A DNA stretch of 64,000 nt from Shinella sp. WSJ-2 (GTDB taxonomy: Bacteria > Pseudomonadota > Alphaproteobacteria > Rhizobiales > Rhizobiaceae): NCBI RefSeq assembly GCF_003432075.1, contig NZ_QWBU01000001.1:558001-622000 (forward strand), given 5' to 3'. The notes below the pieces were generated by a model that saw nothing but the letters and a program-made list of their open reading frames with translations, ran no database searches and was not told where the DNA came from. Below, in pieces: positions 17,499-25,013 of this stretch. Numbering within the stretch: position 1 is the first letter of the stretch; each line of letters begins with the position of its first letter. The translations under genes were made by a program, and so were the position numbers.

Positions 17499-18766
17499 TA
17501 GACGCTCTCCTGACTCAATGTCTCATCCAGCTGAATCACTGCATTAAAAAGCACCGCCGCCCCGAGCGCGATATCGTCGGTCTCGGCAAATTCCTCCGGC
17601 GCATGGCTGCGCCCGCCAAGGCACGGCACGAAGATCATCGCCGACCGCGTCACCTTTGCCATGAAGGCGGTGTCGTGGCCCGCGCCCGACGCCATGCGCC
17701 GGTGACTGGCGCCGGCCGTTTCGCAGGCGGCGTCCAGCACGTCGAGCAGCAGCGGATCTCCGGGTGTCGGCATGTTGTCGGAGATGCGGCGCGGCGCGGC
17801 GATGGTTGTGCCGGTCTCGCGCGCGATCCCATCGGCGAGTAGATCGACCGAAGCGGCGAAGAGATCCATTGCGTTGCGCTCTTCCGCCCGCGCATCGATC
17901 AGCAGGCGCGCGCGCGAGGGCACGACATTGGCGGCATTCGGCTCGATGGAGAACTCGCCGACCGTCGCCGTGAAATGGCCCGGCCCTTCCGAGAGCGATT
18001 TCGCCAGCGCCTCGATGCCCGAGACCAGCCGGGCGGCGGCGGCCAGCGCATCGGCGCGCGATCCCATCGGCGTCGTGCCGGCATGGTCCGCCCGGCCCTC
18101 GACGATGATCTCGATGCGTGTGATCCCGGCAATCGCCGTCACCACGCCGATATCCAGCTTTTCCGTTTCCAGCACCGGCCCCTGCTCAATATGCAGTTCG
18201 AGAAATGCGGAAATATCCTTGCGCGCTTCGGCCGCGATGCGCGCGGGATCGCCGCCGACATCGCGGATGCCTTGCTCCAGTGTCAGCCCATCCCGCTCGC
18301 GCGACAGCCAGTCCGCAGGCAGCACGCCGGCCATGCCGCGGCTGCCGATGCAGGAAACGCCGAAGATCGAGACCTCCTCGGCGAGGAAATCGACGACCTC
18401 CAGATCGTGATCCAGTTCGATGCCCTTGTCGGCCAGGGCCTGCGCCACTTCCAGCGCCGCCGCGACACCGGCAATGCCGTCATAGCGCCCGCCATCCGGC
18501 ACCGTATCCGAATGCGAGCCGAGCATGATCGTGCCGAGACCGGGCTTTTTGCCCGGCCGCCGGGCAATCAGATTGCCCGCGGCATCCACGCGTGTCTCGA
18601 GCCCCGCAGCCCGAAACCGTTCGTCGAGAAAATCCCGCCCCGCCGGGAACAGAGCGGTAAAGGCACGCCGCGTGTAGGGCCGGCCGGGCTCGGTGAGCCT
18701 GGCCAGCCCGTCGATCACATCCGCGATACGCGCGGGATCGACCGGCAAATTGCTTGCGCGGGCCAT
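17498..18766 (-). CDS. M20 amidohydrolase, probable N-carbamoyl-L-glutamate amidohydrolase
   Basis: A 422-residue two-metal enzyme of the AllC/hydantoin utilisation (HyuC) branch of M20. Metal ligands visible are His85 and Asp96 (GSHSDTVPDGGRYDG), Glu130-Glu131 (FLAEE), His192 (LHIEQGP) and His in GAGHDTAFMAK. The family hydrolyses N-carbamoyl amino acids or allantoate to the amine, CO2 and ammonia. Lying two bases after the hydantoinase-like gene, it should take N-carbamoylglutamate to glutamate, the last step of the proposed pathway. ATG 18766 is preferred; the frame continues upstream over the hydantoinase gene. Confidence 0.83.
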   Translation of the reverse strand: MARASNLPVDPARIADVIDGLARLTEPGRPYTRRAFTALFPAGRDFLDERFRAAGLETRVDAAGNLIARRPGKKPGLGTIMLGSHSDTVPDGGRYDGIAGVAAALEVAQALADKGIELDHDLEVVDFLAEEVSIFGVSCIGSRGMAGVLPADWLSRERDGLTLEQGIRDVGGDPARIAAEARKDISAFLELHIEQGPVLETEKLDIGVVTAIAGITRIEIIVEGRADHAGTTPMGSRADALAAAARLVSGIEALAKSLSEGPGHFTATVGEFSIEPNAANVVPSRARLLIDARAEERNAMDLFAASVDLLADGIARETGTTIAAPRRISDNMPTPGDPLLLDVLDAACETAGASHRRMASGAGHDTAFMAKVTRSAMIFVPCLGGRSHAPEEFAETDDIALGAAVLFNAVIQLDETLSQESV

Positions 18767-18768
18767 GA

Positions 18769-20145
18769 TCAGGCCCCCGTGGAAACAAGTGTCGGCAGCG
18801 GACGCACGAAGGCGCCGGTGCCGGGTTCGGAATGCACGTTCGTGCCGTCGAAGGCGAGTTTGCCACGCAGATAGGTCGCTGAGACGCGCCACGGCAGGCG
18901 GATGCCATTGTAAGGCGACCAGCCGACGACGTTGTGACCGCTGGCGGCGGCGTCATAGGTATAGGGCTCGGGCGTCAGCACAGTGATGTCGGCATCCTTG
19001 CCGGCCTCCAGCGCGCCCTTCACATGGTCGAGCCGGAAATGCCGGGCGGGGTTGAGTGCCATCAGCTCGGCAGCACGCGTCAGCGGAATGCCGCGCTCCA
19101 GCGCGCCCTTGACGAAGAGCGGCACCATGACCTCCAGCCCCGGCACGCCGGAGGCATTGGCCAGCATGTCCGGATTGGTCTTGCGGTCCTCCGACCAGCT
19201 GACATGGTCCGTCGAAACAAGCGTGACATTGCCCGCCGCGACATGGCGCCAGAGCTTTTCCACCTCGGCGCGCGGGCGGATCGGCGGATTGATCTTCGCC
19301 TTGCCGCCAAGCCGGGCAACGTCGTTCTCCTCGTCGAGAACGAGATAGTGGATGCAGCATTCGATGGTCGCGCGGTGTCCTTGCGCGCGATAGGCGGCGG
19401 CGATCTCGTAGCCGCGGCCGAGCGAGCAATGCACGACATGGGCCGGGCAGCCCGTTTCGGCACCGGTTTCATAGATCTGGTTTGAGGCGAGCAATTCGGT
19501 CAGCGGCGGGCGCGACAGGCCGTGCGCACGATAATCGGTGATACCCGCTGCCTTCACCTTGGCGATCGCTGCGCGCACCGCCTCGTCGTCCTCATTGTGC
19601 ACGCCGGCCGTCAGGCCCGTCGGCGCGATGGCGCGGAAGCAATCCTCCAGCAATGCCGCCGGAATCCGCGGAAAGCGCTTCGGGTCCGTGCCGAAGGTCG
19701 AGAACTTGAAGGCGGCGACACCCGCCTCGACCATTTCGGCAATGCGCGCCGGCCCTTCCTCGGGATCGACGGTGCCGTAGAGCGCGAAATCGACGCGCGC
19801 CTGCGGGCTCGCATGATCGACCTTGATCTTCACGGCCTCGGCCGAGCAGACGAGATTGCCCTCGTCATAGGGCATGTCGACAATGGTCGTGACGCCGCCG
19901 GCCGCCGCCGAGCGTGTCGACCAGATGAAATCCTCCTGGTTCTTCTGCGAGAGTGAATGGACCTGCGCATCGATGGCGCCGGGCAGGATCAGCGCACCGG
20001 AGAGATCGTGCCGCTCTTTCGCCGCCGGCATCGCGCCCTGGCCGACATGCACCACCTTGCCCTCCCGCACCGCGACATGGCCGCCTTCGACGATACGGTC
20101 CGGCAGAACCACGGTGCCTTTCAGAACGAGATCGAAATCGGCCAT
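18769..20145 (-). CDS. Dihydroorotase/hydantoinase-like amidohydrolase, probable hydantoin-5-propionate hydrolase
   Basis: A 458-residue cyclic amidohydrolase with the hydantoinase/allantoinase layout. Expected binuclear-metal residues are Lys147 (carboxylated; AAFKFST), His183 (GVHNEDD), His239 (HVVHCS) and Asp313 (VSTDH). The N-terminal HxH is unusual: the motif reads DAQVHS, so the first His is Gln61 and only His63 remains. In context it should open the hydantoin ring of hydantoin-5-propionate to N-carbamoylglutamate. A 10-nt gap separates it from the lyase gene upstream. Allantoinase or dihydropyrimidinase activity cannot be excluded by sequence alone. Confidence 0.78.
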   Translation of the reverse strand: MADFDLVLKGTVVLPDRIVEGGHVAVREGKVVHVGQGAMPAAKERHDLSGALILPGAIDAQVHSLSQKNQEDFIWSTRSAAAGGVTTIVDMPYDEGNLVCSAEAVKIKVDHASPQARVDFALYGTVDPEEGPARIAEMVEAGVAAFKFSTFGTDPKRFPRIPAALLEDCFRAIAPTGLTAGVHNEDDEAVRAAIAKVKAAGITDYRAHGLSRPPLTELLASNQIYETGAETGCPAHVVHCSLGRGYEIAAAYRAQGHRATIECCIHYLVLDEENDVARLGGKAKINPPIRPRAEVEKLWRHVAAGNVTLVSTDHVSWSEDRKTNPDMLANASGVPGLEVMVPLFVKGALERGIPLTRAAELMALNPARHFRLDHVKGALEAGKDADITVLTPEPYTYDAAASGHNVVGWSPYNGIRLPWRVSATYLRGKLAFDGTNVHSEPGTGAFVRPLPTLVSTGA

Positions 20146-20155
20146 CGGCTGGTCC

Positions 20156-21694
20156 TCACGGTTTCAGGGCAAAGAAGCTGTCGACATCCGCCATCGGCGC
20201 GGCATCGATGAAGGCGGCGAGCGCCTCGGGGCTGGCAAGGTCACGGTCGAGTGCCTCGATTTCGGCGGATAGCGGCCGGTCCTTGCGGTAGAAGGGGCTG
20301 ATCGCCCGCGTGCGCTGATAGGCAACGGCGGCGACACCCTCGGCATTGTCACCGGAAAGATCGATCGCCTGGGCGGAGAGCATGGCCTCCAGCGCCGCGA
20401 GCTGGCGCAGGTCCCGCACCTGACTTTCCATGCGTTCGACGATGAGCGGCAGGAAGGTCGCCTCCTCCTCCAGCCCGCCGGCCACGACGATGGATTGCGC
20501 CGAGATCGGCACCGCCAGCGACTGGATGCGCATGTAGAGTTCAACGGCGAGTTTCAAGAGCGGACCAAACCCTGTCGCCGCCTCGCCGGGCGCCACGAGA
20601 TTGACCGGCAGGTTGCGGCGCACGCCGTTGGACAGCAGCACGCAGCGGTTCAGCACGTTGCGGGCAAGATGGGCAAATCCGGTCTGCGCCGCCTCGACAT
20701 AGAGCGTGGTCGAAAGCGGCAGCGAACCACCCGAGGCCATGACATGGCTGTCCATCACGACCGGATTGTCATCCGACTGCGCCGTCGCCTCGACAAGCCG
20801 CTCGGCCGCAGTCATCAGCGTATCCAGGCACGCGCCAAAAACCTGCGCGGTCATGCGCAGGCTCAACGGATCGTGGATGGCCGACGGTTTCGGCCAATGC
20901 CCCGAGGTCGCCTGCGCCTCGAACCAGGTCCCGGCCAGCGCCTCGCCATGCGCCGAAAGCCGCGCCGCCACCCGCCACGGATCGGCCGAAGCGCCGAGCG
21001 CCAGCGACGAGAGCACGCCGGTCACCATCAGATTGCGGATAGCTTTCGCCGCCTCGCGCACGACATTGGCTGCAGCGGCATGCGAGATGGCGTTGACGCT
21101 GAGCGCCGCGAGCGCATCGCGCGGCTGCATACGATAGGGTTTCAGGCCGGCGCGCTTCAGTGCTTCCGGCGCCGGCAGGCGCTCGCCGCCATACCAGGCC
21201 TCGCCCTCGCCGGTCATGACGGCGGCGATCTGCCCCATCAGGCCGATATCGGCGCAGCCCATCGAGCCATGCCGTCGCACGACAGGCACGACATCCTTCT
21301 CCAGCAGCGCCAGGAAGGCATCGATCAGCTCCGGGCTGCATCCGGAATAACCGCCGAGCGCCGTGTTGACGCGGATCGCCATCGCCTTGCGTACGATCGG
21401 CAGCGTGAAGGGCTCGCCGGTGCCGAAATGGTGTGCCTTGACGAGATTGTTGTTGAACTCGACGAGATCGTCCGCCGTCCAGAGCTTGTCCTTCATCGAC
21501 CCGACGCCGGTATTGGCGCCGTAGATCGGCAGGCCCGTGGCAAGACGGTCGGTGATCACGAGACGCGACGTGCCGACGCGGCCCATGCCGATCTCGCAGG
21601 CCACCGGACGCCGCGCACCCGTGCCGATCGCCTCCAGCGTGGCGAAATCGAGCGGTTGGCCGGTGAGATAGAGCGTATCGGCGGAAGCGAGCAT
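20156..21694 (-). CDS. Histidase-superfamily lyase without MIO triad, probable ergothionase
   Basis: First gene of the operon, 512 residues, with the all-helical aromatic ammonia-lyase fold: YGANTGVGSMKDKLW near residue 55, the NNLVKAHHFGTGEP stretch, RHGSMGCADIGLMGQIAAV and a C-terminal AQSDDNPVV. True histidases make the MIO cofactor from Ala-Ser-Gly in GSVGASGDLAP; here the site reads Cys147-Ala148-Asp149, so MIO cannot form. Ergothionase, a member of this superfamily, eliminates trimethylamine from ergothioneine without MIO because the leaving group is already activated. The four downstream enzymes fit the rest of that pathway. ATG 21694 is the start that fits family length. Confidence 0.8.
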   Translation of the reverse strand: MLASADTLYLTGQPLDFATLEAIGTGARRPVACEIGMGRVGTSRLVITDRLATGLPIYGANTGVGSMKDKLWTADDLVEFNNNLVKAHHFGTGEPFTLPIVRKAMAIRVNTALGGYSGCSPELIDAFLALLEKDVVPVVRRHGSMGCADIGLMGQIAAVMTGEGEAWYGGERLPAPEALKRAGLKPYRMQPRDALAALSVNAISHAAAANVVREAAKAIRNLMVTGVLSSLALGASADPWRVAARLSAHGEALAGTWFEAQATSGHWPKPSAIHDPLSLRMTAQVFGACLDTLMTAAERLVEATAQSDDNPVVMDSHVMASGGSLPLSTTLYVEAAQTGFAHLARNVLNRCVLLSNGVRRNLPVNLVAPGEAATGFGPLLKLAVELYMRIQSLAVPISAQSIVVAGGLEEEATFLPLIVERMESQVRDLRQLAALEAMLSAQAIDLSGDNAEGVAAVAYQRTRAISPFYRKDRPLSAEIEALDRDLASPEALAAFIDAAPMADVDSFFALKP

Positions 21695-21861
21695 GTTTCG
21701 AGAAGCCTGTTTTTCAAAAGCAATTCCAGGACAGCGACGTGCGGTTTTCCGTCGGGAATTGCGTGTGGATGTTATGCGGAACGGGAACGGATCGTATATC
21801 CCAAAATCCGTACGGTTCATGCTATAAATCGAACAGCCAGCAAGAAGCCGAAGGACCCACC
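21695..21861. promoter_or_regulatory. Divergent promoter region, ergothioneine operon and LysR-type regulator
   Basis: This 167-bp gap must hold both promoters. It carries the palindromic repeat at 21720-21762. Nearer the regulator start is an AT-richer block, GGATCGTATATCCC and CCGTACGG followed by GCTATAAATC, with T-N11-A-like spacing as LysR-type proteins prefer. The -10-like TATAAA near 21825 would serve the regulator. Assignments are tentative. Confidence 0.4.
21720..21762 (+). repeat. Rhizobial intergenic palindromic element, copy 2
   Basis: A 43-bp element with inverted ends GCAATTCC (21720-21727) and GGAATTGC (21755-21762) and centre GCGGTTTTCCGTC, matching the copy at 4655-4698 in layout and orientation. 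It lies within the divergent promoter region of the lyase operon. Confidence 0.6.
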
Positions 21862-23016
21862 GTGGACCTATCCACACTTTGCCTTGTGCACAGCATTCTC
21901 GAAGAACGCGGCATCCGCAGGGCAGCCGCCCTGTGCCGCCGCCCGGCCTCCAGCGCAAGCGCCGCGCTACGACGGGTCGAGACCGTGTTGTCCGTACCGC
22001 TCGTGCGCCGGGATGGTCAGGCACTCGTGCCGACGCTGGAGGCGGAAGCCCGCCTGCCGCGCTTCGCCGACATTGCCCGCGCCGCCGCGGCACTTACCGC
22101 GCTCGGCGATGGCGACGGCACCATCCCGCTCACCGCCCTATCCCGTTTTGCAGCCACGGCCCGCGCCGGCAGCATTAACGCCGCCGCCAAAGCGCTCGGC
22201 CTCGGCCAGCCGCAACTCACCCGCCAGCTAAGCCATCTGGAAGCGGCCATCGGCTGCAAACTGCTCGACCGTTCGACCTCCGGCATAAGCTGCACGCCGG
22301 AAGGCCTGGAGGCGCTGGTACTCGCCGAACGCATCGGTGCCGCGTGGGAGCAGCTCTTCGCCGCCTCCGCCGAACGCTTCCGCCGCAGCGCCGCCACCTG
22401 GCGGCTCGGCACGATCATCCCCTTCGGCCACGAAAGCGAAATCGCCGCCATGCTGGCGCGGCTTGCCGTGGAGTGGCGAAGCGCACGCCCACGCCAGCCG
22501 CTCTTCCTGTCCTCCACCACCGCCGACGAACTCGTCTCCGGGCTGAAAAACCGACGTTTCGACCTGATCCTTCTCGACACGGACCACTATCCTGCCGAAT
22601 TTGACGGACAGCTGATCGGCCGTTCCCAACTCGCCCTCGCCGCCCCGCGCACGCTGGACCGGAACGAGAGACAGGACGTCGCAAACCTGCTACGCCGCTA
22701 CCCCATCGCCGTGCCAAGCCCGAAGAGCGGCCTGCGCCAGATGACCGATCGCTTTCTGGAAGCGACCCTCTCCCCGGCCGAGCGCTCCCGCCTGACGCTG
22801 GTCGAAGTCGATTCGATCCCCGTCATCATCAATCTCGTGCTGGACCACGGCCACCTCTCCGTGCTGCCCGAACATTCCGTCGCCAACATCAACCCACCAC
22901 CGACACTGCTCCCGCTCGACACCGCCTACCAGCAATCCCTCAGCCTCGTCTGGCCGCGAGACGCCCTCTCCCGGCAGGCGGCGGAGACGATGGTAAAGCT
23001 GATTGAGAGATCCTAA
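21862..23016 (+). CDS. LysR-type regulator with two tandem helix-turn-helix domains
   Basis: A 384-residue regulator, about 80 residues longer than usual. Residues 1-62 form a first LysR-like winged helix (LSTLCLVHSILEERGIRRAA, then ALRRVETVLSVPLVRR), and residues 89-150 form a second, more canonical one (LTALSRFAATARAGSINAAA, then LTRQLSHLEAAIGCKLLDRS). A periplasmic-binding-like effector domain follows (RFDLILLDTDHYPAEF, PVIINLVLDHGHLSVLP). GTG 21862 with GAAGG upstream is the likely start. It diverges from the lyase operon and most likely controls it, with ergothioneine or thiourocanate as a possible inducer. Confidence 0.8.
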   Translation: MDLSTLCLVHSILEERGIRRAAALCRRPASSASAALRRVETVLSVPLVRRDGQALVPTLEAEARLPRFADIARAAAALTALGDGDGTIPLTALSRFAATARAGSINAAAKALGLGQPQLTRQLSHLEAAIGCKLLDRSTSGISCTPEGLEALVLAERIGAAWEQLFAASAERFRRSAATWRLGTIIPFGHESEIAAMLARLAVEWRSARPRQPLFLSSTTADELVSGLKNRRFDLILLDTDHYPAEFDGQLIGRSQLALAAPRTLDRNERQDVANLLRRYPIAVPSPKSGLRQMTDRFLEATLSPAERSRLTLVEVDSIPVIINLVLDHGHLSVLPEHSVANINPPPTLLPLDTAYQQSLSLVWPRDALSRQAAETMVKLIERS

Positions 23017-24008
23017 CCCTTCGCGCCCGTCCTCAGGCGCCGGCGGGTCTCCGTCGGGCTTTCGTGATAGTGCGCGCGGTAGCTGCGCGAGAAGGCGGAG
23101 GAGGAGTTGAAGCCGGTGAGCGCGGCGATGTCGGCGAATTCGGCCTTGGTTTCGATGACCTTGCGCCGGGCAGCGTTGAGGCGCAGTGCCAGATAGTGCT
23201 GGTGGGGCGCGACGCCCATCGATTCCTGGAAGAGATCCTGGAGATGGCGGGCGCTGATGCCGACGCGCTTGGCGAGCCGCGTCAGGGTGAGCGGCGCATC
23301 CACCGTCTCCTCCATCAGCCGCACCGACTGGCTGACGCGCTGGTCGGCGACGCGCATGTTGCCGAGCGCCGGCACCTGCAAAAGGCCACCCGTGCGCTCG
23401 TGTTCGTAGATGAACAGCCGCGAGACCTCCAGCGCCAGCGAATAGCCCTGCCGGCGGCGGATGATCTCCAGCATAAGGTCGAGCGTAGGCAGAGAGCCGC
23501 CGGTGGTGATGCGCTTGCCGTCGATGACGTAGCGCTCGCGCATGACGGCGATCTGCGGGTAACGCGAGGCGAACTCCTCCATGTCCTCCCAGTGGATCGT
23601 CACGGAATGGCCGTTGAGCAGACTCGCTTCGGCAAGCAGCCAGCTGCCCGATTCGATACCCGCCATCATCGAGCGATAGCGCGCCGTCTGCGAAAGCTGG
23701 CGCCGCAACAGAGGCGTCGCACTCATCTGCCATTGATAGCTCGACAGCACGAAGAGCGGATGGGCTTCCTTATCCGGCCGGAACACGCCGTCGACGGGCA
23801 CGGGAATGCGGCTGCGCGTCTCCACCGGCGCGCCATCCGGCGAGAAGATGCGCCAGCGATAGAGGTCCTGGCCGGAGATGCGGTTGGCCGCGCGCAAGGG
23901 TTCGATGACCGAGGCGACGAGGATGAGGTTCGTCTCGGGCAGCACGAGAATATCGATGTCGAGTGTATCGGCGGATGGATCGAGCATGGCGGCATCCTGC
24001 TTTTTCAT
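23013..24008 (-). CDS. GlxA-type AraC-family regulator, CdhR-like
   Basis: A 331-residue regulator with an N-terminal DJ-1/PfpI-like domain (DIDILVLPETNLILVASVIEP, then FVLSSYQWQMSATPLLRRQL, GIESGSWLLAEASLL) and a C-terminal AraC DNA-binding domain (LTRLAKRVGISARHLQDLFQ, then FNSSSAFSRSYRAHYHESP). This is the architecture of CdhR, the activator of carnitine dehydrogenase genes in Pseudomonas. It diverges from the carnitine operon. The start is uncertain between ATG 24008 and ATG 23987; the latter has a clearer AGGA site. Its stop overlaps the convergent LysR gene by 4 bp. Confidence 0.83.
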   Translation of the reverse strand: MKKQDAAMLDPSADTLDIDILVLPETNLILVASVIEPLRAANRISGQDLYRWRIFSPDGAPVETRSRIPVPVDGVFRPDKEAHPLFVLSSYQWQMSATPLLRRQLSQTARYRSMMAGIESGSWLLAEASLLNGHSVTIHWEDMEEFASRYPQIAVMRERYVIDGKRITTGGSLPTLDLMLEIIRRRQGYSLALEVSRLFIYEHERTGGLLQVPALGNMRVADQRVSQSVRLMEETVDAPLTLTRLAKRVGISARHLQDLFQESMGVAPHQHYLALRLNAARRKVIETKAEFADIAALTGFNSSSAFSRSYRAHYHESPTETRRRLRTGAKG

Positions 24009-24101
24009 CTCTCGAATTGTCAAGGATGGATCCGAAAAGTGAAAGCATTGCGCCTTCTCTTGGCTCGTAATGGACCCAACAAGAATTCTGGGAGAGACCA
24101 C

Positions 24102-25013
24102 ATGCCCTTAGCCATGAACCGTGATGTCTTCATCACCTGCGCCGTCACCGGCTCCGGCGACACCGCCGGCAAATCGCCCCACGTTCCGCGTTCGCCCAAG
24201 CAGATTGCCGAATCGGCAATCGACGCCGCAAAGGCCGGTGCCGCCGTCGTGCATTGCCACGTCCGCGATCCCGAAACCGGCGCACCGAGCCGCCGCAACG
24301 ATCTCTACCGCGAAGTGACCGAGCGCATCCGCGATGCGGAAGTCGACGTGGTGTTGAACCTTACCGCCGGCATGGGCGGCGACATGATCTTCGGCAATAC
24401 CGAACAGCCGCTGCCGCTCAACCCCGTCGGCACCGACATGGTGGGCGCCACCGAACGTGTTAGCCACGTCGCCGAATGCCTGCCGGAAATCTGCACGCTC
24501 GATTGCGGCACGATGAACTTCTCGCTTGGCGACTACGTGATGACGAACACGCCGTCGATGCTACGCGCCATGGGCAAGATGATGACCGATCTCGGCGTGC
24601 GCCCGGAAATCGAAGCCTTCGACACCGGCCATCTCTGGTTCGCCAAGCAGCTCGTCGAGGAAGGCGTCATCGAGGATCCGGTCCTCATCCAGCTCTGCAT
24701 GGGCATTCCGTGGGGCGCGCCCGATGACCTGAACACCTTCATGGCGATGGTCAACAACGTACCGGCCAACTGGACCTTCTCGGCCTTCTCCATCGGCCGC
24801 AACGCCATGGCCTATCCGGCGGCGTCCGTACTCGCCGGCGGCAATGTCCGCGTCGGCCTGGAAGACAATCTCTATGTCGGCAAGGGCCAGCTCGCCACCA
24901 ATGCGCAGCTCGTCGAAAAGGCCGTGAACGTCGTTGAAAGCATGGGCGCCCGGATCATCGGCCCGGCCGAAGTGCGCGAGAAGCTGAAACTCCAGAAGCG
25001 GGCACCGAAATGA
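24102..25013 (+). CDS. BKACE-family beta-keto acid cleavage enzyme, dehydrocarnitine type
   Basis: A 303-residue TIM-barrel zinc enzyme of the beta-keto acid cleavage (DUF849) family, which transfers acetyl-CoA onto a beta-keto acid. Visible residues are VVHCHVRDPETG with metal His, VLNLTAGMGG, LDCGTMNF and EAFDTGHLWFA. With carnitine dehydrogenase beside it, the substrate should be 3-dehydrocarnitine, giving acetoacetate and betainyl-CoA. GGGAGAG precedes ATG 24102, and the stop overlaps the next start (ATGA). An orthologous arrangement has been described in Sinorhizobium meliloti. Confidence 0.88.
   Translation: MPLAMNRDVFITCAVTGSGDTAGKSPHVPRSPKQIAESAIDAAKAGAAVVHCHVRDPETGAPSRRNDLYREVTERIRDAEVDVVLNLTAGMGGDMIFGNTEQPLPLNPVGTDMVGATERVSHVAECLPEICTLDCGTMNFSLGDYVMTNTPSMLRAMGKMMTDLGVRPEIEAFDTGHLWFAKQLVEEGVIEDPVLIQLCMGIPWGAPDDLNTFMAMVNNVPANWTFSAFSIGRNAMAYPAASVLAGGNVRVGLEDNLYVGKGQLATNAQLVEKAVNVVESMGARIIGPAEVREKLKLQKRAPK

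Noticed and set aside
14174-21694. A standard histidine utilisation (hut) operon
   Set aside because: hutI, hutG, hutF and hutC are missing, the lyase lacks the MIO triad, the urocanase loop is altered, and hydantoinase, N-carbamoyl amidohydrolase and DUF917 genes are present instead.
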